DNA of 64,000 bases from Eutrigla gurnardus (lineage: Eukaryota; Chordata; Actinopteri; Perciformes; Triglidae), in assembly GCA_963514095.1 (NCBI GenBank), contig OY741285.1, forward strand, positions 17,923,320 to 17,987,319, given 5' to 3'. Of this stretch, positions 22,020 through 34,960 are shown piece by piece. A program made the position numbers and the translations under genes. Every line of letters starts with the position of its first letter. Within the stretch, counting starts at the first letter, position 1. The notes below the pieces were generated by a model. It was given only the letters and a program-made list of their open reading frames with translations, was not told where the DNA came from and ran no database searches.

Positions 22020-25000
22020 GAGGTCAGTATTGTATCATCTGATTGTGGCTTGACCAGAATTCACCATTATTATACAGTAGTTTGCTTTAGACTTTATTTG
22101 ACCTTATTTAGAATCAGTTCATTTGTAAATTGATGATTTATCTGTGGTAAGTATGTATATCTTTTAATAAAAATGTTTGAATCATTATTGACATTAAATG
22201 TATCTTCTTATTTAGGAAGACAAAAATGTATTCCGTTTTTGTGTCTTACACATTTGAGGTGATTTGCATCTTTAGTTTATAGTTTAAAGTGTGCTTAACT
22301 GCCTTCTCAAGCATATTCATCACCTAGTCATTTTCCTTCCTATTAATTAATCATCCTTCACCAACCGAGCAACGACATATCTCGGTGGATTTTTAGCGGC
22401 ACTTCAAACGGGACGAGTGAAGTCATCAGAGTGAGGGAAGCCTGTCCCGTCCACAGAGACCTTTCAACCTGCCACCTGCCCTCTAGCCCTGCTGCCTCGA
22501 GGGCATCATTAGGGGGCGAGGAGGTTGGAGATCAGGGAGAAGGTCCTCTGCTTTGACAGCAGCAGCACAACAGCTGGACACCCGTGAATAACAAAGGGTT
22601 ATGAGGAGAACTGACCCGCTAAGACGTCCCACTTTGGAGAATCCCTTTCTTTCAGGAGCGTTCTGCTGCTAATTAATTTGGTCTGCAGAGAACACTGGGG
22701 AGAATGGTGTCCCCCCCCCCCCCTCTCAATCCCCCTCCTTGCCAACCCGAGCTCAGCTTAGCTTCACGATGCAGCACAGCTCCCCCCATTGTTTCATCAG
22801 GTATGGAGTCTCTTGTCCAGGACCAGCACAGCTGCAGGGGGTATAATGAGCGTAAAATCAAAGCAAAGTTAGAAAAGGGAAAGTCTTCATGGAGGAATGC
22901 TCTTAGACCTTCTGCTCCCCCGAGCAGGCCCAAGGGTTGGCCGGGGAGACGAGGGTACAGGTTTATTTATGCATGAGGAGACGCTTGAAAGAAATGACAG
23001 TTAACCCTCTCGCCCGTGAATGAGGGTTTTAAGGGTCGGACGTGACAAAAGATGATTTGGTGTGACCCAGCTGACCTTTCGCTTCACATTGATCTCCATC
23101 TCCAAAAGCTCATATTTGCATCATAGTTCATTTGTCAAATTAAATTTAAAACATTTTGTCATGGCATGTCAGCAGCAGATTTTAACTCGATTTAGACTAG
23201 AAGGCTCTTTCCAGGCCGGGTCAGTCCGGGGCCAGTCGTGGACTAAATCACCGTCTGCATTATTATTATTTTTCTTTTGTATTTGCATCTCAGTCAGACG
23301 GGGTGGCTGACTTGCCCCGGAGCTGTCCACGCATCACACTGCTACCAGGTTTAACGAGAGCAGCATCAGATGCAATGAATATGCAAATGACACCATTCTC
23401 ACGGGGAACTGACTCACAAGTGACTAAATCTCCCCATTGTGGAAAAACCTACTCTGGACGTTTGCTCTGAAAGGCAGCCATCCCATGTGCGGCGTCCCAG
23501 AGACTGCCGGAGAGTTGACGTGGAGCTCCAACACGGATCGTGATGGACAACTTTAAGACCTGACAGCAGTGACATCAACGCATGGGAGCGACGACAGCAG
23601 CCTTGATCTCAGGACAGCTCCAAAACGCCAGGCCACACGGCCAGCACCGTTTCCAAACATCCCCGTCAGGACTCAGTAACAAGATCCATATGCCTTTCTG
23701 ACCTCATCTGCAGATAGAGATCATAAGCGAAAGGGGATACGGCCAGAACGCAGGGAGCCAATTAACAGGAACACAGCTCCAGAGATATGGGCCTGATTGC
23801 CACGCCAAATAGATAAGAGGGAATCTGATTGCTCGTTGATTGGATCTCGGCGGTGCATCGGCAGCGGGCAGGTTCTTGTTTTGTGGAGTTGGACCTCGCT
23901 GCGTTCAAGGACCTTTGATTGAGCCAAACAAACCAAAGAGCAGGCTGGAACCGCTGTGACCACACATCAGGAGGAGGATCAAAGAGGCTGCTGCTGGCTC
24001 CTCGGTACCAGATCCCAACAGACGATTGGCTAAGTTGTTACTCGCAGACGCTTCGCCGCTAACACGTGTCAAAAAGCACCGATATCGGCCGCAGAGGTGA
24101 CACCTGAATTAGCTGAGGTTCATGTAAATGCCTCGTTCCATATAAAGAACTGTTGTGTAATCTGTGACTGTGAAGGCCCCCCCCCCCCCCCCCCTCTTGA
24201 TTATGTTTGGGATTATTTCATCAAGTTTAAACTTTCTCTTCAATTTCTCAATTGAGCGACTGTACAAGGTCTGTTTTTACAGTGTGACAGCTGGAATGTG
24301 TTTGGATAACTGCAAAGAGATTATTTTCTATTTGCATGACCTATTCCATACAAAGACATACACAAAAACAAATAAGAATAAAAAGCAAACACTTGTGCTT
24401 CACCACCAGAGGCCAGAGGCTATATTCCGTTCAAACGTGGATGTTTCTGTGCCATCATCACTGACACCACTGATTTCTTCTTCTTTTAGTACTTGTCCTC
24501 TGGGGGGCCCACTAGACCTGTTTATAGACCCATTCAGTGGCTAGACCTGAACGTTTTGGCCAATTATTAGTTCTTTGTCAGTTCAAGTCTCACAGCTTGT
24601 GTGTGTTTTTCCAACTTTATAAAGATAATGTCAAGCGTTAACTGGACACACTTATTTAGAAATAATTACTGTAAAGTGCATGTAAAACCACATTGTATAT
24701 TTCTGCCATTAAATGTTCATAAAATAAATAAGAGCAGAATTTCTGTGCAGCCTTAAACCCGCTTTAATAAGGGGCTTAACAATCCATTGGAATATGGCAT
24801 TTATTAGGTTTTCCTGGCATGTCAGTGTGAATGTGTTTCAGTGTGTCACTATTAAACAAGAGAGCAGGGTGTCACGGATTGACCTGTGGTCTCAATGGCC
24901 CCCAGTCTTCACAGAGCAGCTCCAGACACATGTAGGCGACAGTGTTAAGTGTCATAATTTCACTTCTTTCTTTTTTTTTCTTTTGCAGACATAAATACGG

Positions 25001-27060
25001 AGACGTAAAAGTCGCAGGTCAACTGCATAAAACTTCCCCATTTAGAGGTCAGCAGACGCATATCGTCTGAGGGGGGGGGGGGGGGGGGGGGGGTGGAGAA
25101 GTGTGTGTGTGGGGGGGGGGGGGACTGGAGGGGGGAGGGGGGAGGACTGAAGGGGGGCTACGGGGCCACCTTGGAACAAGAAGGCGATTCACAGGCAAAA
25201 CAGTTACGGCAAACGGCATCTGACTTTACTTCCTGCCAAAGAAGGAACAGAAAATGAATTGTACCACTGGACTACAAAGGTCTTTATGCACCACAGAAGA
25301 AGAACACAACGGTGAGGCGGGCCCGGGGCTGCAGTGGGACCATGAGATGGACTTGCGTTTGGATTGCACTCTTCCTGATACCTCACTGAGGAGGCATTTC
25401 AAAGCATTCTTCAAGTATTTCTATTTAAAGCTCAGCCACACACGGGCAGCTTGGGAGAGGGTCGGACAGCTAATGGAAATGTTTATCGGCGCTTTCCTCG
25501 GAGTCCGAGTCGTGCACTCCAGTCTATTTAGCCGCTCGCTCATGTCCAGTAGACGTTCGCTCCCGCTCTGTATCCGATACCAGCGGAGCTCCCGCCGCTT
25601 GGAGAGGTCGCGTTACCTGATAAGAACCACCATTTGCTTGTGGGCCAAAGCAACCGCACATGAATGGCCACACATGCAAACACTCACTTTTCATTCTGAA
25701 ATGCATGTCAACTCGTTTGCAGTAAGAAGAAACTGCAGCGTGGGGAGAACTGTTGCCCTTGTGTGATCATTCTGATCGCACTAGTGTCGCTGCTGGAGGG
25801 CAACGTTTCATTTCTTCAACCTTCTTCCACCTCACATTATTTCTTTAAATGTAATCACCAGCATGCTGAGCAACTCAGGCAACTTCTGAAAATGTTCATC
25901 AGCATTTAGACCGCATCTGTTTTTTAAAACCCACACTATAACAGTCACAACAAATGCCCCCTTTCCAGACACGATAACTCGACTGCTGTTTGTACAGTAA
26001 GTACCCTGCGAGATGCTGACTCTCCTTGCTTGACCCCGGCCCAGGAAGAGCCTCCTTTTGGAGGCGAGGGGAGCCGACGGGTGTCCCGGCTTAGATAGTT
26101 CACAGCTCAGCAGGTTCCCCCGCATGTTGACACAAGTGCTGGGAAATAACACACAGCCTGGTTGATCCGTGCCATTGTGTTTTTCATTGAGTTGTCATGT
26201 GCAGGGTTTTCGTTGCGGGACCTGGGGATAAAACTGGCCCATATTAGCAGCAGATGTTTTGGGTCATGGAGAGGAGCGTCGTATGTGCTTTTCCCAAGGG
26301 CTCGTGTGGTGAGAGGAGTATCAGTTATGGCTGCAGGAGGAAGAGGAGCGCTTCATGCAACCTGAAGGGTCCTTCCTTTATCAGCAACCGTCTCCCAGAC
26401 GGTCAGACGTTCAGGGCTGCAACACACTGCAAAATAAAAAAACTGTTTTATTCACGTGTAGGGATGGGAAAACACCCACAATAAATTAATATCGTTGGAT
26501 TTCCAATTATAAAATATAATATAATCTTTAATATCCTCTAGAAGTGACTAGAATAAGTTGTCTGCCTCACTGTCATGGCTGAGAAGTGAAAAATAGAGCC
26601 TGGATTTAATAAAATACAGGATACAAAACTAATTTTATTTCACATTATTTGAATGTTTTTCACTAAAAGGATGTTAACTAAAACATCTGTGACACAATAA
26701 AAATATTTGCATCTTAACAAAATGCCCAGTGATGCCAGGATGTTCCAGTGCTTTTAGTCATATTTCCATAATTATTGGGATTATATTGTTATTTTGGCCA
26801 GGATAATGGTAACATGAAAGTTTCACATCATCCCACGCCAGCTCCCATGCAGCCACATACTGACGGCCCAATCACTGTGCACGTCTGCTGTTCAGGCCAA
26901 AACCAACACGACTGTAGTTGTACTGCTGTGGAACATTCTTGTATTTTAATCAGTGACATTTTGGAAAATGTGCTTGCGTTTCCTTGAGGGTGAAATGAAA
27001 AGATTGATACTACCGTCTATGCTAAATGAAGCTTGAGCCAGCAGGTGATTCATTAGTGAG
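22020..27060. other. Gene-free stretch with homopolymer runs and one CNE-like block
   Basis: No recognisable exon. Holds C runs at 22711-22723 and 24177-24194 and a G-rich block at 25071-25146. The block at about 23690-23900 is complex unique sequence with GATA (AGATAAG) and ATTA-type homeodomain cores. A 170-codon frame at 25254-25766 resembles nothing known. Confidence 0.5.
25071..25146 (+). repeat. Poly-G / G-quadruplex-prone block
   Basis: A run of 23 G, then a GT stretch, 13 G, and further GGGGGG groups to 25160. Such a block can fold into G-quadruplexes on the + strand and is a common assembly weak point. Confidence 0.9.
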
Positions 27061-27069
27061 GCATACATA

Positions 27070-27185
27070 CTGAAAGCATGGGGAAATTGCTAGCTTGACT
27101 AAAGGCAAGAAAATCCACCTAACGGCATTAACATGCTGCTAATAACCATTTCATATCTTGTTTTTCAGAAATGTAAAAACACCAT
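27070..27185 (+). repeat. Probable SINE tail fragment
   Basis: AGAAAATCCACCTAACGGCA followed by CTGCTAATAACCATTTCATATC and CTTGTTTTTCAG resembles the 3' half of the same percomorph SINE (AAAATCCGCCTACCAGCA type). Confidence 0.4.
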
Positions 27186-27710
27186 GTGACTTCATGAAGT
27201 CCCAAGTGGAGGACAGGAACCCAAACAACAAACAGCTGTCAGGTAGAGATGCTGTCAAAGTGCTGGTCGGTGGGAGATGGTGGCAGACCACCTGTAAGGT
27301 TCATAGGGCCGAGCTAGCACTAGCTACCGCTAGCAATGTGGAACAACTAGAGAAATGGCGGGTTGATTAAAAGTTTTATTGCTGTAGAGCGTTTTATTAA
27401 CAGCGTGCTGCGGTTCTTGGTTTGAGGCCTGAAACAAAGTGTGTGTCATTTATAGACCAAAGGTCACTTTTTACAACGTTTTACTGTATACTGTGTACAG
27501 CTCATTTCAACAATCCAAAAATCCCAGTGGCTTTCGTGCAGAGAACCAGTGCAATGCCAAAACACGCTTTGAGAGCGGTATCATCTAACTATCAGCAAGA
27601 AAGCCAATAATCAATAATCAGTGTGCTGCTTTAAAGAAGTGCATGGACCTTCAATACATAAACACGCACAAAAGACACTCGTGTGAAAACTATTCAGAAA
27701 TGAAGTGTTT

Positions 27711-28291
27711 TCATATCTCGGTGTCTGGTAAAGCCACTCCATCCACCGTCTGCAGCAAAGCCTTCTCACTTCCAACTCGCCTGATCCTGAAACGCACCTT
27801 TTCATCCGGTATTGTGATAAGTTCCTCCTCGCTTGGCATTCCAGGACTCATCGAATCCCACAGCCGCTCACTCTGCGCCCCCCACTCCACAGCTGTTAAA
27901 ACAGCCTGTATTATTCTCATAATTGCTTCAGCATGTAGGCTGTTATTTTAATGTGCCAAGCTGGATGAGTCAGGAATCAAAAACTGTTGCGGTGCGAAAG
28001 GCAAGTATTTTCTGACTACTGAGCATTCTGACATTATTTCACCCTTCCTGAGTAGCTGCCTTATTATCAAGTGATTACCATTTAATTCAGGGAGTATAAA
28101 ACAAATAAAAAAGCTGTATTATAACGGACTCACAGGCGTTCCCCTCAGGCTTACTGGATGATACGCCTTCTCGCCACATCTGGGTCCGCCAGCGTTTAAA
28201 CATACTGTAATACTCCTGCACGTCCTTCCAATCGCAATAAGACACACTGCGATCCATCTGTTTGGCCACCGGCAGACATGTCTGACACGCA
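27711..28291 (-). CDS. Uncertain two-exon coding candidate of unknown function
   Basis: On the minus strand an open stretch 28291-28155 (acceptor TTTGTGCAG, donor GTAAGC) joins in phase with 27892-27711 (acceptor TTTTAACAG) and ends in TGA. The joined peptide runs CLPVAKQMDRSVSYCDWKDV, then KRWRTQMWREGVSS, then SEEELITIPDEKVRFRIRRV and ends LPDTEI. Residue makeup looks protein-like, but I recognise no family and found no convincing upstream exon. The frame is stopped just before the acceptor. Chance open frames of this size are common here, so treat this as a lead only. Confidence 0.2.
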
Positions 28292-28382
28292 CTGCACAAA
28301 GTGTGAAATGGAGTTTACACCGACGTTCCTGCAGAAAAGGTGGTGATTTTATAGGCTGATATGAATTAACAGGTTCTCCAAG

Positions 28383-28383
<1 letters not shown>

Positions 28384-28429
<46 letters not shown>
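28384..28429. repeat. (CA)n microsatellite
   Basis: About 23 CA units. Confidence 0.97.
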
Positions 28430-28432
<3 letters not shown>

Positions 28433-30069
28433 CTCAGTATTTTATTGAGGTTTTCAATAAGAGGTTTGTGTTGTAACTCACACTTTTAAGTATTCCCCTT
28501 TTCCCTGTTAGAGTAAGAACGGCTCATGGAGTTGTCTTTAGTATCTCAGTTTAAGGATTGTCATCCAATAATCCGATTGTGTCTCTTTTACTGAACTCCC
28601 TCTCTGGGTGACGTTACTGCACTTAAAAAAAAGGTGTTTATGTTACTTCATGATTAAAGGAGAATTAGTGACTTAACCTGAAAACTCTCAGCCGTTTCTT
28701 ACATTTGCTTCTGCCAGTAGTTTTTCTCCTTTTCTGCCCCAGAGTAACCACGACTCCATGGTTTTGGCTGCTTTCTAACCCCATTGGTGTTTTATGTAAC
28801 CTACCCCCGTAGACTTTTAATAATTACAGCCTATTATTTCTTTCAACCTCTGTTAACAGCTGCGAGGAAATTAATTTGAAAGCCAACGTGAAAAGGAGGA
28901 GATAAAAAAAGGAGCTGCAGACACACAAACGGCCGCACTTAAGAAGCACAAGTCAGTGGGAAAATTTATAGCGCTCATTCGGAAAAGCTCTACAAGGTGA
29001 GATAAAGAATGTAACCGATCCTCGTGCAGCTGCAGCTTTTAACAGTTACGAGTGTTTGAAAAAAAGGTGCTCTGTCGAGGTGTTGTGCTGGTTTTCCTAA
29101 ACAATAAAAGGGCGAAGCAGGAGCGACTTTGCTGGAGTTGTCTTTCCCACACGATCTGCCCACCATGCCTCACAGCTCACCGGGCGACACGAGTCCCGTC
29201 CTCTAGTTACAACTCCTCTCAGGGCTGTGGACAAGCTACATTTCATGCTGAGCGGCCGCAGTGGGGAAAGCAAGCTGGTTTATGATATGATGGCGTTGTA
29301 AACAACATGCTGAAGGTTGCAGAGAGGTGGAGATAGAGAGAGCTGTGTGGAAACATGGGTATCAGTTGCGATCTCTGGCTGGATGAAATGAAAGTCAACA
29401 AGTTCACGGAGCTCTCTGCAAACACCAAACCAGCGTATACGTCCTGTATACGTACACAAAGGAAAGCTGACACCAGCGGTGATTCAGGCTGCTGTGTGTC
29501 TGCTTACGTGTGTGAGTGTGTTGATTGGGTCTCGTGAATCTTTCCTGCCAGTCTGAATCGGAGCCTCTTGAACGCAGCTCATGTGTTTTGAGTAAACTAG
29601 ATTCATTTAAAGCAAAGAGGCAGTGGAAATAACATTAATGAGCAGTCAAATCGAGTATCATAAAATATAGATATTATTATAATTATTTAAACCTTTATTT
29701 AAGGAGGCCTTGGCCAAGACAGCAGCATTATAGCGTTTTATTATTTAAATGACACAAACCTTGAACATGTGAAGTTTAAACGCATTTTAAAACCACAGAT
29801 CAAACATTCAGCATCGGTTTTAAAAATCACAAAAGCATTAATTTATGGAAAACAAAAATTAACACTTAATAACAGCCTTTCCAGTGTGTTGATTGAGAAA
29901 ACAACGGATTTGCTTCCATAGGTCTGGTTTACTTGAGCATAAAATCCACTGGACAACTTGTTGGGATCGGGATGATCTACTGATGGTTGTCAGGATGTCT
30001 AGCTTTTTGCACATGAAGGAAACAAATATATCTGCAGATATCTTTGTCGATGTCTCAGAATATACACTA

Positions 30070-30089
30070 TATTATTATTATTATTATTA

Positions 30090-30126
<37 letters not shown>
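30070..30126. repeat. (ATT)n microsatellite
   Basis: About 19 ATT units with one interruption (CATT). Confidence 0.95.
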
Positions 30127-30217
30127 GTGAAGACAAACGTGAGGACTGACAAGTAAAGCAAAAATATCTATAAACTGTTTTAAAGGGAGCTTCATTGACC
30201 TGCAAGTCTCTGTTTAG

Positions 30218-30286
30218 CCCCCCCCCCCCCACACACACACACACACGCACACACACGCACACACATATATATGTATATATATATAT
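30218..30286. repeat. Compound C-run, (CA)n, (TA)n repeat
   Basis: Thirteen C followed by CA units and a short TA/TATG tract. Confidence 0.95.
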
Positions 30287-30654
30287 TGACCGTGAAAAAA
30301 AACATTTTGATAGTGTTACATTAAAATAATTTTGGATTTTGAAATAATATGTCATCTGCCACGTAAAACGCAATCTTTTTATACTTTCCCTACTTCTACA
30401 AGTTCCACAGGCCACAGCCTCACTACTACAGGTGTGCATTGCCACTTTGTACTCCACATGAACTGGAGCGACCAGGACCGGCAGCACAGGTTGAGACTTC
30501 AGATGGTGGTGGAGTCGGACTTCCACCTTCAGTGCAGCTAATTTACCGTAAAATTTAAATATTTGAACCAAATTTAAAATGAAAAATGTGTACAATTCCA
30601 GTGCCAGCAACAGAAAACCACGTTTGCAAACTTGGATTACATTATTATCAGGAG

Positions 30655-30655
30655 G

Positions 30656-30699
<44 letters not shown>
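30655..30699. repeat. (TA)n microsatellite
   Basis: About 21 TA units, capable of cruciform extrusion. Confidence 0.95.
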
Positions 30700-30703
<4 letters not shown>

Positions 30704-33449
30704 TATACACGGCACACATCGGGGACGCCCCCTTGTTTTTTACCAATCTAAAGGAAACCCAACCTCAAGCAACGCTGGAACTCAGTGGAGACTCTGTTTT
30801 GAATAAGGGGTGAGTCACACTAAAATCCATCGTAACTGCTCTCCATGGCTAATTAAAATAAACCAGTGGCCTGCAATCACGGATCCAGTTGGCATCTCCC
30901 ATATAAACAGCCCGTTGCCTTAAAAAGAGAGCCGTGATTCTTAGGACCGACACAGTGGCGCGTGTCCCAGGCTGGTTAGAGAGAGTGCTGGGCTGGACGG
31001 CGGCACAAAGGCCCATCTGGGATCACTGCGTCGTGAAAAACACTCCGGAGATGTCGAGATACTCACGCAAAAAAAAAAAGGCGCCCGCAATATCACTCCA
31101 AACACGCATGTGAATAATCCATATTTGATCAGCTTCCACTCGGCCGAGTGTTCACCGCTGGAAACGTCTCTGGAGCAGCCACGGAGACTTGACAGCCCGG
31201 ACTTTGGCGCCGGACGGCGAACCATCAACGTGACAGTAGGTGAAAACAAACGCCGCTCAAATCTCATGTGAGGTTAAGTTTTCCCACATGGAAGGAAAGA
31301 CGTTCCGGGAACTGCTGGCACTGGGTTGAACCATCAAACCTGAGATCAGGGTAGTGATACTGTGTGCTGGCAGAGGATGGACTCCTCCTATCTCCTACAC
31401 TAGTGTGTGTAGTAGTGCCATGAACTTAATTGTCCTTAGTGTGGCTTTTATGGAAAAGAATTACCGCTGACCCTTTGCCCTTCCCAGAAAATTCATGTGT
31501 TGCTATTATGAATGCATTCGGGCTGCAACGGATCACGCTTTGGATGGCATCACGGTTTGGAGTCACAGATCAGCTGGAAAAACGAGTTATCCTCATCTCG
31601 AGTGGTTATTTGCATGAAAACACTCAATTCAGAAAGATGGTATTTTTCATTGATGGTAACATTTTGATATTAGAAGCTGTATAATAAGCTTCTATTTACA
31701 TGGACGTTGCTCGCTGCTCAAACTTGCTCAAAGTTGATGGACCGTGTTGCCCCTGAAGTCAAACTTTGAATATTAAGATGTACATATTGTCTGCCCAGAT
31801 GATTAGTTTGGTTGCTGCTGTTTACGTTCCTCCTGATGACAAAGGAAAAGAACTACAGGAATGCACTGCTGATGTGTTTTGCTATGTTTTTTATCCTTGA
31901 ATCTCCTTCAAACAACTGTATTTATTCAGGTTTCTCACCAAGAACTACATTTGAAAAGATATAATTGGGAACCTCTGTATGTTAGCTGTTAGCTAGCTGT
32001 CCTCCTGCTGATTCAGCGATGGTTTGTTGCTTTGTAGCATTATCAGAGTGGGACTATATAAGATTTTATCATGGATCGGGATAGAAAAACACTCTCAATA
32101 AGTTGATTTTATTTATTTATTATTTATTTATTTTATTATTTTATCGTCATTAAAACTTTATTTCACACTGCTTTGGTTAAACTTCCTAATTAAGCCACAC
32201 TGCATCCAATCCCGGATCAACTCTGGTCCGTAACACCACTAGTGTGATTACAGCATGCAAATCTTCCTATAAGCACAGATATACACTGCGTCTGCATACC
32301 TGGCTCACACCCTCCTCATCCTCAGCAACAATAACACAACGATGCCAGGAAGTTCCTGCTCCAGGCGTTCAGGCGCTGCCAAGTGTTGCGGCGAACGAGG
32401 CAAAAGGCCTCGGACTCTTTTCATGTGTCGATGTGCTGTTAGTGGTTTTCATCTCAGAGGGAAGCACGCCACATCCATGCATGCTCCATTGTGAACATGG
32501 CACTCTTTCCCCGAGAGCTTGTCTGCAGGATGAGATGTTAGTGTTGAAGAAGGCTGTTTATCAGTTTGGCACACACGCCGTTCACGTCCTACGGCTCCGC
32601 AAACGATGTGACCTCGCTGGAAGCCAACAGAAATAAAACTCAGGGTTTTTAATTATTTTTTTATGTTCTTATCATTTTGAATTTATTTTACCGTTGCCCG
32701 CCGGCATTTCATCATCCGTGGGGTTCAAACGCACAGGCAAAGGAAAACACATATACAAGACCAAGAGTGGAGGATAAGAATCACTTATCATGCCCATTCT
32801 GATATGTAAACAATCCGCTGTAGGTCAGCGGCTACAGCACTTGTGCCGTTACAGCACATATAAACATGCTTCGGATGATGAAAAAGGTGCTAACAGGGCC
32901 CGAGGCATGAAAAGAGAGCACGGAAAGTCAATGACAGATTTCTCTTTTTTCCCTCCATTTTTGCAGAGGGCAGGTCATGGACTCGTATATACTGTAAGAT
33001 AAAGAATAAGATAGTGTGTAAAGCTTTGAAGAGCGCATAAATACACTAAAACGATTGGCCTCGGTCCAATCAAAAGAAAGGAAGTGCTGCTCGACTGGCT
33101 GAATTCTGGGTCCGTTGATGCTGCAGGACAAAAGTCGCCACAACTGTTCAGTCAGCTGTCAGTCCATTTGACTTCTTGTTTATTTGTAAAAAAGAAAGAA
33201 AGTCTGTGAACGGGACTGGAACTAAAAAGGCAATATTGTTATTGTGTAATTATTTTCCTTGGTCTGGACAACATGTGCCACACTACAGGCCATGTTTAAC
33301 CAGAGCTGGTACACGGTCAGATCTGCAGAAGAAACAATGGGGTTTGTCCTGTCTTTAAAATACATTCCTTATTATGGTCACTAAGATCACCTGATCTTTT
33401 TTAAAGGTCACTCAGACCTGCAGGTCTAATGTGACACTTCTGAAGATTG

Positions 33450-33760
33450 ACATTAACTGCCCACTTTCCAGCAACTTTCCATCAGAGACGGCCGGCGTAC
33501 AAACAGAACGGCAACACGTCCCCTCAGGGGTGAACCAAAGAGCAAAGGCAACCATAAAATCAGCCGCATTAAAGGAAATGATATCTGCAGCCCCACAAAG
33601 TGGCCAATAGCCACATGATAAAGTGGCAATGAACAACGCGGATAGGTGCCATGGCAACGTGGCCCTTTGAGCCACACGAAACAAACAGCGGTATCGGAAA
33701 TGGAGAGAGGTTGAGAGTGAACGCCAATTAAATGATTGTGGAATGCACTTCCTTCCTCTC
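33450..33760. promoter_or_regulatory. Candidate conserved non-coding element with RFX X-box
   Basis: Complex, non-repetitive sequence containing GGTGCCATGGCAAC at 33645-33658, one base off the RFX consensus palindrome GTTGCCATGGCAAC, plus GCCAATTAAATG and GCCAATAGCCAC. Enhancer role is inferred; conservation could not be tested. Confidence 0.3.
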
Positions 33761-34824
33761 AATGACAGCAGACCAACACGCTCCTTCAACCGGCTTTGTT
33801 GGCTGCGAGTGGCGAGAACTGATAATGTACCCGTCTCACCGTTTGGGGACGTAAGGCGATGCAGAGGGGCCGATTCTGAGATCCTGACAGTCGTGTGAGT
33901 GATGAGGAGGCACACTGGCACGACGAAGATGATCAGGTATCGTATGCAAAAACACCAACGCATGCCTTTCAGTCAGCCAATGTGTGCGTTTCTCCCTCTT
34001 GGTCACGATCTCTATGCTTGCATAATTATTAGTTTTAACGCGGTGGGGTGTGCAAATTCAGATTTGGGCCTCGCACTGAAGTGTCCTGGAGTTAAGCAGA
34101 TTTTGTAAATATGAGGCTTTGAAGTACAAACACAGTTGTGGAAGAAAACCATGGAGAAGCCAGATTTAATACACTTTAATGTGCCTCGCTGTGAGATATC
34201 GCTTGCTTATCGCCAACCGCCAGCTGACAAATACATTTGAAATCATCTGTTTCTGGTCAAGAATGTTAGTTCAAAACAGTGAAGCAGAGTTTTGAAAACT
34301 GTTTTGTTGCCAACACTTGCTCTCGAATCCGTTTATTGAACACTAGCACTCTCTTGATTAGCATACTTGAAAAACAATCAATCTGGTTTCTGATGGATGT
34401 CTCTCCATTGTTGGAAGGAGGTTATGTTTGCACCTCGCTGCCTTTCTTTACAAGTTATCTTAAAAGCAAACAGAATTGGGTAAAAATCCGATGGGCAGAC
34501 GGCCCTTGCCTCAGCGCATCAGATAATTAGAGTAAGTGATGATCCAGATCCAGGATTCAATCCATTAAACAATCGTTTTAGCTTTCATTATTTATTCCAA
34601 CTCCATTCTCTCCCAAAATCAAACCTCATGAAACAACAGCAAACTTTCAGCATGGAAGTAGCTTTATGTAGGCCTATGTTTTAAAAAAAAGACTTGATTA
34701 CACTTTTTTGTATGTTTCTTAACCAATCATATTTCAAGTATTTGCTTGCTTGTTTCTACACTTGTTGTTTTTGCGTTGATGAAACACAAATTTAATAATC
34801 AGTTTTTTAGGAGCCTGGAAGTAG

Positions 34825-34960
34825 ATTTTGTCACCCTGTTTCAGTGTGCATGATAAGACAAGCTAAGCTAATCAGCTACTGGCTCCAGTTTCATAATTAC
34901 TGCACATACTTGCAAATATGGGTATTTCATCAAATATCTAACCAATCTTTTAATACCAAA
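34825..34960 (-). repeat. Fish SINE fragment, - orientation
   Basis: AGCTAAGCTAATCAGCTACTG, then CAGTTTCATAATTACTGCACA and ATTTCATCAAATATCTAACC follow the reverse complement of the SINE seen elsewhere in the window, in the same order. Confidence 0.5.

Larger units (their letters stand above)
28440..34800. other. Gene-free stretch with microsatellites and CNE-like sequence
   Basis: No supported exon. Contains ATT, C/CA/TA and TA repeats at 30070-30699 and complex unique sequence at about 33450-33760. A 183-codon minus frame (33412-33963) and a 109-codon minus frame (30941-31267) are open but match nothing. Confidence 0.5.

Noticed and set aside
25254..25766. 170-codon + frame
   Set aside because: No recognisable domain, no splice context, and Arg/Ser-rich composition typical of chance frames.
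30941..31267. Minus frame with KLIKYGLFTCVFGVIL, reminiscent of a tetraspanin first membrane segment
   Set aside because: No second exon with the expected CCG or loop cysteines was found; the match is one short hydrophobic string.
33412..33963. 183-codon minus frame with a hydrophobic start resembling a signal peptide
   Set aside because: No family resemblance and it overlaps the CNE-like block with the X-box; likely chance.
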